DNA of 13,076 nucleotides. It comes from CAYFIW01 sp964500645 (GTDB taxonomy: Bacteria; Chloroflexota; Dehalococcoidia; Lucifugimonadales; UBA826). The notes under the pieces were generated by a model. It saw only the letters and a list, made by a program, of their open reading frames with translations. It had not been told where the DNA came from and did not search any database. The translations under genes and the position numbers were made by a program. Of this stretch, positions 1-7,232 are shown in pieces. Position 1 is the stretch's first letter. Every line of letters starts with the position of its first letter. The DNA lies in contig CAZCOH010000045.1 in NCBI GenBank assembly GCA_964500645.1, forward strand, positions 1-13,076, written 5' to 3'.

Positions 1-1
1 T

Positions 2-403
2 GGGAATCTTTTGCCAATTGGAGGCACGCGAGAAAATGGTTCCCATAAAGGATATGGCTTTTTGCTCATGGTTGAAGTGCTTGGAGCATTTTTGTCAGGG
101 TCTGTGCCGGGAATGTTTGATACGGAACGTTTCGAAAGTGCATACAAGCATTATTTTGCAGCGTATAACATATCGGCGTTTACAGACGTGGACGAATTTA
201 AAACAAAAATGGACAAGATGTTGAGAATGCTAAAAGATACGAAGCCCGCTCCTGGACATGATCGTGTTATTTATCCGGGTTTGTCTGAATATGAGGACGA
301 GAAGGATCGCCTTGTAAATGGAATTCCGCTACACAAAGAAGTTCTTGAATGGTTCGATACTATGGTAGGGGAACTGGGAGTTCCAGAACTCAGAAGGGCA
401 TAG
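2..403 (+). CDS. Malate/L-lactate dehydrogenase family (Ldh2) oxidoreductase, C-terminal part
   Basis: This is the 3' end of a gene that runs off the left edge. The frame is open from position 2 with no start needed, and the stop is TAG at 401-403, so about 133 C-terminal residues are visible. The segment GGTRENGSHKGYGFLLMVE matches the conserved Gly-rich HKGYGL block of the Ldh2 family of NAD(P)-dependent 2-hydroxyacid dehydrogenases (malate, L-lactate, sulfolactate, ureidoglycolate). Near the end the typical pattern of an Arg/Asn-Gly-Ile-Pro-Leu segment followed by a helix and a Glu-Leu-Gly-Val motif is also present. The family reduces or oxidises 2-oxo/2-hydroxy acids in the cytoplasm. Substrate cannot be inferred because the N-terminal and middle parts are missing. 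The codon at 11-13 (TTG) is an internal leucine, not a start. No clear terminator follows, and 155 bases separate it from the next gene on the same strand. Confidence 0.9.
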   Translation, partial: GNLLPIGGTRENGSHKGYGFLLMVEVLGAFLSGSVPGMFDTERFESAYKHYFAAYNISAFTDVDEFKTKMDKMLRMLKDTKPAPGHDRVIYPGLSEYEDEKDRLVNGIPLHKEVLEWFDTMVGELGVPELRRA

Positions 404-558
404 ATACATTACTGTTTCAGCAGATAAGTCTAACTAATACCCAGACAGGTAGTTTTACTCTTGTCGTTTATTGTTAAAGATAGTAGTTTGAGAATCAGTC
501 TGATGCCACTTACACTTTTAAGAGGATGTGTATTTCTGAAGCTGATAAGGATTAGTTG

Positions 559-3500
559 ATGAATCAAATAATTACTAATTACCGAAATTGGTTACTTCCC
601 ATATTAGCTGGATTGATTGTCCTCCTTATATTGGTTGTGATACTTGTAAGTGAATCGACAAGACAAACAATAGGTTTGGCCACTGGAAGCGAGGTCGCTT
701 GTGAGAGCTTGGATGCATCTCAGGCAGCGTTGGGGACGATCTCCGTGTCGACTGATTATGATTGTTACACTTTTGATTCTTCAGTGGCCTCCAGTACTCA
801 GAATATAATTTCGATTGAATTAACATCTAAGTCTGGAAATAGTCTAGACGTCGATCTATATGCGCCAGGCAAAAATGTTGAACTTGATAATACTGGTTAC
901 GTCTGGGCAACCGCTATGGGGACCGACAAGGTATCCAAGGACGTAGCACTCGATAAAGGTAACGGCCAATACACATTCAAAGTGTGGTCATATTCAAAAG
1001 GAAAAGGAGATTATAGTTTTTCTTTCTTCCCTGCCACTTCTATCGTTTCCTCCAATACTCCTCCTAATAATATTTCTAGTCCGTCGATTTCTTCTCAGAC
1101 TGATTCCGAATGTACGGTTGTCGGGTCTGTCTCTAGTGTATTTGAAGGGACCATTGATGCTGAGAATAAGTTCGATTGTTATTTCATTGATGCCAAGGAA
1201 AATGATTCTCTTAAACTGGAATTACTGTCCAAAGATGGATCACCACTGGATATTGATTTATTTTCACCCGGTACTTCTGTTGGTGCGGATAATGCGGGAT
1301 ACCAATGGCTCACATCGACTAATGCGGCCAATTCTGAATCATTAACACTGACGCTTAACAAAGGAAACGGAAAATATGCTTTGAAAGCATGGTCCTACGG
1401 TCATGCGGCGCAGGGGAAATACGAGTTAAAAGTATCTTTGAACTCAGGATCTGGTACTGATGTCTCATCGGGTGTTCAATCCGTAACTCCCACATCGTGT
1501 ACCGCGATACAAAGCCAAACTCCCGTTTCCGGAAGTGTTTCTACTGACAACAAATTTGATTGTTTCAAGTATTCTCCATCCTCTGAGGAAGATACTGTTA
1601 CTGTAAAGTTGATATCTGATACAGGAGTTCCTCTTGACGTAGATATTTTTCAACCAGGTTCAAATGCTGTATCTAGTGGGACTGGTTATGACTGGTTGAC
1701 GACACAAGATAATAACGTTATTTCAAAATATTTTGATTTACCCTACGGACAGGGAGACTATCTTCTTAAGGTTTGGTCTTATGGGAATTTCTCCGGGGGT
1801 TCCTATATTTTGGAAGTAGTATCTGCAGCTTCAGATAGTGACAATACAGGCTCCGTGAACAGTCAAGTTTCACAAGTTTCTACATCCACTGTTTCTAATA
1901 TTCCACAACAATCTACTTCTACTCCAGTTGTTATAACCCAAACGCCGATCATCGTAAACGTACCTGAACGTCCCAAGCCTTTGACTGAGGCTGAAAAAAT
2001 TGTTGCTTTGATTGAGTCTCCGACCGATATTAATCAAACTACAGGCTGTGGTCACAGGAATTACTCTGAGATCGGAGCTGGTGGTGGCCTTATGTATCCG
2101 GATGGTATATCGCGGTCCAGTAGAAGTGGGTTATATGTTAAAGGTGGCAGAAGTTGGGCATATGCGACCAAATACGAGGAGAGAATTCTCTATTGGAACG
2201 ACTGGTTGGGATTATCGCCGGATTTGAAGGAAGCAATTGAAGAACATGAAAAAACACGCCTTCTAGATAAGATTAGTGATTTTGGGGCTGACCTACTTTT
2301 GAGCGATCAGGAATTGGCGCAGAAATATGCTTCTTGGAATTATGATAGTGCACAGGAGATCAGGGATTCCATACAGCATGCCTATGACCATTGGTCTGGG
2401 ATTAAAGCTAATACCAAGGTAGTTTTTGACGGGTATCCTCTTTTGTATCCCGATGGCGGTAAAAAGACTTTAAATACCACTTCCCAGATTGATGACGTTG
2501 GCTATTGGGATTTTGCCAAATCCGGTGAGAATTCTGTACTTGGAGGGTATGATTGGAGTTTCAGTAGTGATGTAGAAGGCAAAGAGGCCTACATGCATGA
2601 CGGTATTTTAGATATACCTCATATTCCTGCGGGTGAGCCTGGGTGGGGAGTGATGGGTTCAGTGGAACTTGTTCCAAGGAAATTGATTGATAAAAGCCTT
2701 GATAGGCAAGCCTTTACCTTAGCGTTTTCATTTTTGCCTGAATTATTTCCCACTGAAATGCCTACGTGGGGCGATGACAGCACCTCTTTCCATGAAAAAC
2801 ATTCTCCAAAGAGACTGATATTTTCTTTTGGAGGATATTATCGCTGGATGCAGGTTTATGTTAACGAGATGTGCCAAATGGAAGTGGTTTTAAACTACAG
2901 CCCTCCCGGTGATTACAAAGAGCATAAACTCGTTTATCTCGTTTCTGACACAGGAGTCGATATCAGAAGGTGGAACGAGGTTCAATTTACTGTAGATGTT
3001 CCTAATAAGACTGCTTCTTTAACTGTTATAGATGGGTCTGATGGCCCGAATAAGACAGAGATATTTACCCTTCCTGATAATTTCGAATGGAGTTTTGCCG
3101 ACTGGGATCAGACACCTGCCTGGCAATCTATGCCTAGCGTCAGGTATGTGGATAATAAGATGGGGTTATTCAGTGGAAGTGGATCTGGGAGTTTTTCAGG
3201 AAAGTTAGACTGGGTATATCTCGCTAATGGAATTATGGACCCAATTGGCGTTGAAAGGCGCGTAGGACCATTGCGAGGAGCAGATGTACCTGTTAGACAA
3301 CCTGCAAAGATTAATGTGGGCCCTGATGGGTATGTGGCAAGCGCTCAGTTATCTCCATTTGACTATCCAGAATGGAAAGTAGGTGCTTTTAATAATTCGT
3401 CAATGCGCAATTATCTTTTAAAAGATGTCTATACAAATTTTGAGGACGCCTTTGATTTCATATTTCTAGTACAGAATGAAAAAGATTCTGGCCTTGACTA

Positions 3501-6500
3501 TGCGGGGATTTTTAGAGGGGTGTCAAACGATATCAAGGGTATAAGTGAAGATGAAAAGCCGTACGATGCGACAAAACATACAGGATCCGAAGGAAAATTA
3601 AAGGCAGTAACACATTTTCCCACCAAAGACGGTCTATGCTGCGGACCTTCTCTACATGAGATGATGCATCGATGGGGAAACTACGCTCTTAATACCGGGA
3701 ATTTGACTACTTACACATTCCGTGGGAACTCCGAAAAATCTTCTGACCCTCTGGAACAGGATTATTCATACAGACATTGGGGTGTCAGTAGCGTAAACGG
3801 TCAACTTGGTGGTTTTGATTTGAAAACTCTCAAGGAGCTAGGCGAAGGATGGTACACAGCAGATAGCTTTGGGACCTATGCTAATGGGGGAAATTCCGTC
3901 CCGTTTGGCAATTTCGAACTTTATTTAATGGGCCTCATTCCACCTGAAGAAGTCGATGACATAGTTCTGTTTAAAGGAATTGAAGCCACTGCAGAAAACT
4001 TCTATGAGAATAACACTTGGTATGCAGAAGAAAAGATTACGGTTTCCATAGAAGATGTTATTAATAAACTTGGTCCAAGGGTCCCAGACCACAATAATTC
4101 TCAGAAGGAATTTAAGATCTTGACTTTAGTTTTGACAGATGATCCTTTGAATGAATCCGAATGGAGTGAATTTTCTAAACAGGCAAAGGATTTTGAAAAC
4201 AAATTTGCATGGGCGACTGGGAATCGTGCTTCTGTAAAGTTAGGAAACTTGGAATCATCTTTGAAGTCTACATCTTCAACTACAACTACTGAGTCAGTGN
4301 NNNNNNNNNNNNNNNNNNNNNNNNNNNNNNNNNNNNNNNNNNNNNNNNNNNNNNNNNNNNNNNNNNNNNNNNNNNNNNNNNNNNNNNNNNNNNNNNNNNC
4401 TACAACTACTGAGTCAGTGACCGGAGTTGCGACGTCTACCGAATCTGTGTCTGAAGTTGCTACAACTACTGAGACTGCTAAAAATACATCGGATATAAAT
4501 GAAGTATTTTCCTTTGAAGCTACCCCGGGAGCAAGCAGTGACAACATCGTATGGGACCCTGAAATTGGCGTTCATATTTCAAATACAGTTGAAGGCCTAG
4601 CTAGTAACAGAACCGTAAATAATTTGGGGTTCAGTAATCTCCCGGATATCTTTTCTGTCTTTTTGTGTTCTGATAAAGATTGTCTTGATCCTGGATTAAT
4701 TGCTGTTAGTGGTAGTACAAAATACTTTATTCAAGAGAATAAGGCTCTACTCAGTTTCGTTCCAGATGTTCCTCTATACGGTGGTAGATACTATAAAGTC
4801 CAGATAGTAGCAGATGAATTAATTGTTGATGGTGATCAGTCTCAGGATTTTGCAAGTGTGGTGGGCATTTCTGATTGGATTTTTAAAACAGCTGAAATGA
4901 CCCGTTTCACCCTACCATTGAACCTAAAATATGACGATTCGTTTTGTTTGGGTGGTAAACAGGCAGGTGGTAGATATGCTGCCAACATAGGGAAACCTAT
5001 GTGTATGGATGTTAACCAAGTTAACGATCTAGTTTTTGGAATGGAACAAAATCAAATGAGTCATTACTTCAACACTTTGAGCGGGGGTAGATTCGTTATT
5101 TCCCCAGTCAGAGATAAAGAAGGAAAAGTAATCAAAACGGTTCAGATTGATAGAGCAAAAGAAATAGGCGCAGGTACCTGTTTCAGGGCAGCTGAAAAAT
5201 CTGGCATAAAAGCTTTTTCTGATTGTCCAGAGGTACTACCCGGCCCGTCTATTAAAGATCAGATAAGTGAAATGGTCGATTTGTCGAGATACGCTAATCT
5301 CAAAAATGAGGATGGGACCCCTAATTTGTTGGCCCCATACTTACCTAGTAGAGAAAAGGCATTATCATTTAACCATTTTCATCGGAATATAACTGTTGTA
5401 TACAACTACGGGACTGAAAAGAATGCGACATTAGGAGCTGCATTACCACCGAGAAAAAGTTATGACACTGAAGTTACTATTTCAAACGAGGAAGACCCGA
5501 GAACATGGGCTCACGAATTTGGACATGCTTTCTTTGGTTTGACCGATTTATATTGGCATGGAGGACCGAGAACATATTACGCAGGCAGATTCGACATAAT
5601 GGCAGATAACAATGGAACATTACCTCCTATGAGCGCATGGAGCTTAGAGGTGAGTGAACTTGCAATCCCAGACCAGCCTATTTCGGATGAATCCATGCTT
5701 TCTTTTCTGGACGATTCCACTGGACCGATAAATTCTAATTGTGGAAATTCATCGGTTCCCTGTGCTTTAGACTCTGATTTGATGAAGGGTAATACGTTTG
5801 TGAAGTTCCCTGCAATTATCGAACGTGACACAAGGGAGATAAAGGGACATTATTTGGTTCAATTATTTGGTAGTGAAGGATATGATTCTGAGATTGTTTT
5901 GAAACCGAGCACGGTGGAGTTTTCTGATAAGAAAGGAGGCTTTCCAGGTGGTATAGCAATATGGAAGGTGGATGGCACTGAACAAAAGATAAGGAGGGAC
6001 AGGTGCGCTGCCTATGGAGAATGGGGGATGGATAACTGTAATCCAACCTGGCTTTACAACCAGGGAAGCCATCTGAGCTACATAGAATTCTATCCTGTGA
6101 TCCCTACCGTGAATGGGGGATATGGGAAATCCACTGCCGTTTATAATCTTTTCCCATGGTGGTATGAGCCTAAACTGCCTTACCTTGAAGACGTTGTAGA
6201 TGAACTTGCTAGAATGCCCGAATCAATAGAACTTCCAGTACTTGAAATAGCTCCATACCCTGAAGTTGAAGATTTTGGTGGAGGAGCGAAAGTTGCCACT
6301 ATAACTTTAAATTTCAAAGACATGGTTGAAAATCTCAAACAAAGAATAACTGCAGCTGATTCGTCAGGAGATGTTTCAAATTTCGATACTTATAAGATCA
6401 ACGGATCGTATGAATTTACGATAGAGGTTGAAAAACATGAGTCACCTGTACAGATGACCTATTTTGACCATGTAAGGGAAGGCCAGAAACAATTTCTACA

Positions 6501-6561
6501 TGACGGGGGACTGGCAGAAGAGTTAGCCACGTATGGTTATCATTTCCGATTTAGAGAATAG
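559..6561 (+). CDS. Giant membrane-anchored protein with two zincin (HExxH) domains, PPC repeats and M6-like C-terminal protease
   Basis: A 2000-codon frame as assembled. I prefer ATG at 559 over TTG at 556, since an AAGG at 547-550 lies 8 bases upstream of the ATG. Residues 11-30 form one hydrophobic segment, which predicts an N-in anchor with the rest outside. Residues about 48-158, 185-296 and 314-424 are three PPC-like beta domains (DVDLYAPG, DIDLFSPG, DVDIFQPG). After a Ser/Thr/Pro linker, about 647-894 look like a LamG/concanavalin-type sandwich. The first zincin has HEMMH at 1033-1037 and a candidate Met-turn, LYLMGL, around Met1124. A Thr/Ser/Glu repeat linker follows and contains the N gap (1248-1281). 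About 1314-1448 resemble an SbsA-type Ig-like domain. The C-terminal part is M6-like: HEFGH 1652-1656, then DLYW, FDIMA with Met1681, and GGIAIWKVD. Likely role: cell-surface peptidase, substrate unknown. The two-headed architecture depends on the assembly join. Confidence 0.85.
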   Translation: MNQIITNYRNWLLPILAGLIVLLILVVILVSESTRQTIGLATGSEVACESLDASQAALGTISVSTDYDCYTFDSSVASSTQNIISIELTSKSGNSLDVDLYAPGKNVELDNTGYVWATAMGTDKVSKDVALDKGNGQYTFKVWSYSKGKGDYSFSFFPATSIVSSNTPPNNISSPSISSQTDSECTVVGSVSSVFEGTIDAENKFDCYFIDAKENDSLKLELLSKDGSPLDIDLFSPGTSVGADNAGYQWLTSTNAANSESLTLTLNKGNGKYALKAWSYGHAAQGKYELKVSLNSGSGTDVSSGVQSVTPTSCTAIQSQTPVSGSVSTDNKFDCFKYSPSSEEDTVTVKLISDTGVPLDVDIFQPGSNAVSSGTGYDWLTTQDNNVISKYFDLPYGQGDYLLKVWSYGNFSGGSYILEVVSAASDSDNTGSVNSQVSQVSTSTVSNIPQQSTSTPVVITQTPIIVNVPERPKPLTEAEKIVALIESPTDINQTTGCGHRNYSEIGAGGGLMYPDGISRSSRSGLYVKGGRSWAYATKYEERILYWNDWLGLSPDLKEAIEEHEKTRLLDKISDFGADLLLSDQELAQKYASWNYDSAQEIRDSIQHAYDHWSGIKANTKVVFDGYPLLYPDGGKKTLNTTSQIDDVGYWDFAKSGENSVLGGYDWSFSSDVEGKEAYMHDGILDIPHIPAGEPGWGVMGSVELVPRKLIDKSLDRQAFTLAFSFLPELFPTEMPTWGDDSTSFHEKHSPKRLIFSFGGYYRWMQVYVNEMCQMEVVLNYSPPGDYKEHKLVYLVSDTGVDIRRWNEVQFTVDVPNKTASLTVIDGSDGPNKTEIFTLPDNFEWSFADWDQTPAWQSMPSVRYVDNKMGLFSGSGSGSFSGKLDWVYLANGIMDPIGVERRVGPLRGADVPVRQPAKINVGPDGYVASAQLSPFDYPEWKVGAFNNSSMRNYLLKDVYTNFEDAFDFIFLVQNEKDSGLDYAGIFRGVSNDIKGISEDEKPYDATKHTGSEGKLKAVTHFPTKDGLCCGPSLHEMMHRWGNYALNTGNLTTYTFRGNSEKSSDPLEQDYSYRHWGVSSVNGQLGGFDLKTLKELGEGWYTADSFGTYANGGNSVPFGNFELYLMGLIPPEEVDDIVLFKGIEATAENFYENNTWYAEEKITVSIEDVINKLGPRVPDHNNSQKEFKILTLVLTDDPLNESEWSEFSKQAKDFENKFAWATGNRASVKLGNLESSLKSTSSTTTTESVXXXXXXXXXXXXXXXXXXXXXXXXXXXXXXXXXXTTTESVTGVATSTESVSEVATTTETAKNTSDINEVFSFEATPGASSDNIVWDPEIGVHISNTVEGLASNRTVNNLGFSNLPDIFSVFLCSDKDCLDPGLIAVSGSTKYFIQENKALLSFVPDVPLYGGRYYKVQIVADELIVDGDQSQDFASVVGISDWIFKTAEMTRFTLPLNLKYDDSFCLGGKQAGGRYAANIGKPMCMDVNQVNDLVFGMEQNQMSHYFNTLSGGRFVISPVRDKEGKVIKTVQIDRAKEIGAGTCFRAAEKSGIKAFSDCPEVLPGPSIKDQISEMVDLSRYANLKNEDGTPNLLAPYLPSREKALSFNHFHRNITVVYNYGTEKNATLGAALPPRKSYDTEVTISNEEDPRTWAHEFGHAFFGLTDLYWHGGPRTYYAGRFDIMADNNGTLPPMSAWSLEVSELAIPDQPISDESMLSFLDDSTGPINSNCGNSSVPCALDSDLMKGNTFVKFPAIIERDTREIKGHYLVQLFGSEGYDSEIVLKPSTVEFSDKKGGFPGGIAIWKVDGTEQKIRRDRCAAYGEWGMDNCNPTWLYNQGSHLSYIEFYPVIPTVNGGYGKSTAVYNLFPWWYEPKLPYLEDVVDELARMPESIELPVLEIAPYPEVEDFGGGAKVATITLNFKDMVENLKQRITAADSSGDVSNFDTYKINGSYEFTIEVEKHESPVQMTYFDHVREGQKQFLHDGGLAEELATYGYHFRFRE
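4280..4489 (+). repeat. Tandem 30-base repeat coding a Thr/Ser/Glu linker, interrupted by an assembly gap
   Basis: Units of 30 bases are visible at 4400-4429, 4430-4459 and 4460-4489 (the last decays), with a 20-base partial unit at 4280-4299 before the gap. Each unit encodes a ten-residue pattern close to T-T/S-T-E-S-V-T/S-G/E-V-A. Copies 1 and 3 share their first 14 bases exactly. The repeat lies between the first zincin domain and the Ig-like domain of the large surface protein, where a flexible, extended spacer would be expected. Copy number is unknown because of the N run. Confidence 0.85.
4300..4399. other. Assembly gap of exactly 100 N
   Basis: Exactly 100 undetermined bases, the usual placeholder for a gap of unknown size. 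The 20 bases ending at 4299 and the 20 bases starting at 4400 are identical (ctacaactactgagtcagtg), and both sides are in the same reading frame and the same repeat phase. The gap may therefore hide an unknown number of repeat units, or the two contig ends may simply overlap and nothing is missing. Confidence 0.97.
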
Positions 6562-6581
6562 GATGTGAAGAGTTTTTATTA

Positions 6582-7100
6582 ATGAATGCAAAAATGACCC
6601 GACTTGATGTCGATATCACTATTGCTTCTGGAGCATCTTTAAGAGGCGAGACCCTCTCAGAGGTAGATTTGTCTGAAGTTGACCTGACAGATGTTGATCT
6701 TAGGGGCTGTGATTTAAGATATGCCGTTTTGAAGAATGCTGTTTTGACTGGTGCAAATCTGGAAGGTGCTAATCTTGGAGGAGCTGATCTTTCAGGGGCT
6801 AATCTTGAATCATCCAACTTGAATAAAGTTGATTTGAGGTGGAGTATATTGAGAAATGTAAAGGCAGAAAACGCAAATTTCACCAATGTAGGGTTGCTTG
6901 AATCTGATCTTACAGGCTCCGATTTTTCTAATGTTAATTTTTCCAAAGCAGATATCAGACGTTGTGTTATTAAGAACACTAATTTAAGAGGAAGTATATT
7001 TTTCAAAGCCAATCTAGCGATGTCTGATATGTCAGGTTCTTATATAGATGAAAATGCTCTTACAGAGGCCAATACCTATGGGACGTTAATTCCCGGGTAG
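6582..7100 (+). CDS. Pentapeptide-repeat protein
   Basis: A 172-residue protein starting at ATG 6582 with a GAAGAG-like ribosome site about 10 bases upstream. An in-frame ATG at 6594 is an alternative start. From residue 20 to 160 a hydrophobic residue (Leu, Phe, Ile or Met) falls on every fifth position, and only Ala95 breaks the series. Examples are GANLEGANLGGADLSGANLE and SDLTGSDFSNVNFSKAD. This is the A(D/N)LXX signature of a right-handed quadrilateral beta-helix; about 28 repeats would make about seven coils. There is no signal peptide or membrane segment, so it is predicted cytoplasmic. Family members include gyrase-protecting DNA mimics, but most have no known role, and the sequence gives no direct reason to choose one. 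It begins 20 bases after the large protease gene and is probably translated from the same message. Confidence 0.88.
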   Translation: MNAKMTRLDVDITIASGASLRGETLSEVDLSEVDLTDVDLRGCDLRYAVLKNAVLTGANLEGANLGGADLSGANLESSNLNKVDLRWSILRNVKAENANFTNVGLLESDLTGSDFSNVNFSKADIRRCVIKNTNLRGSIFFKANLAMSDMSGSYIDENALTEANTYGTLIPG

Positions 7101-7158
7101 GGCATTTTAATTAATCTTATAAGACTTACCCAACCATTAGTTTCAATTTGCCCTTTGT

Positions 7159-7192
7159 ATATATGTCACATCAATGATGTATGAAAATATAT
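7159..7192. repeat. Inverted repeat between convergent genes, possible stem-loop
   Basis: An outer ATATAT pair (7159-7164 with 7187-7192) surrounds an inner near-palindrome, ACATCA-A-TGATGT, at 7168-7180, separated by unequal internal loops. It lies in the 132-base space between the ends of the plus-strand pentapeptide gene and the minus-strand pncB gene. A bidirectional termination or processing role is possible, but the stem is AT-rich and no convincing T-tract follows on either strand. A weaker distant pair, GGGTA 7095-7099 and TACCC 7127-7131, is also present. Confidence 0.3.
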
Positions 7193-7232
7193 CGCCTGTA
7201 ACTGATCTTATTCACTGTTTGTCTTGTCTGAG

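Noticed and set aside
523..552. Small leader peptide before the protease (ATG at 523, stop at 550-552)
   Set aside because: Only nine codons, with no spacing between the AAGAGG and the ATG and no regulatory codon pattern.
4280..4489. Possible CRISPR array
   Set aside because: The repeats are directly adjacent with no unique spacers, and they are in frame within a long coding region.
4101..4547. Antisense open frame of 148 codons across the N gap
   Set aside because: It is the reverse of the repeat-rich coding region and includes the undetermined bases; its Val/Asp/Ser-rich composition is a mirror of the Thr/Glu repeat.
6551..7012. Antisense open frame of 153 codons over the pentapeptide gene
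   Set aside because: The 15-base periodic codons of the pentapeptide gene keep stops out of the other strand; the translation is a repetitive, low-complexity mirror.
6582..7100. Toxin-immunity pair between the protease and the pentapeptide protein
   Set aside because: Adjacency alone does not support it: the protease looks membrane-anchored and large, and the pentapeptide protein has no secretion signal to meet it outside.
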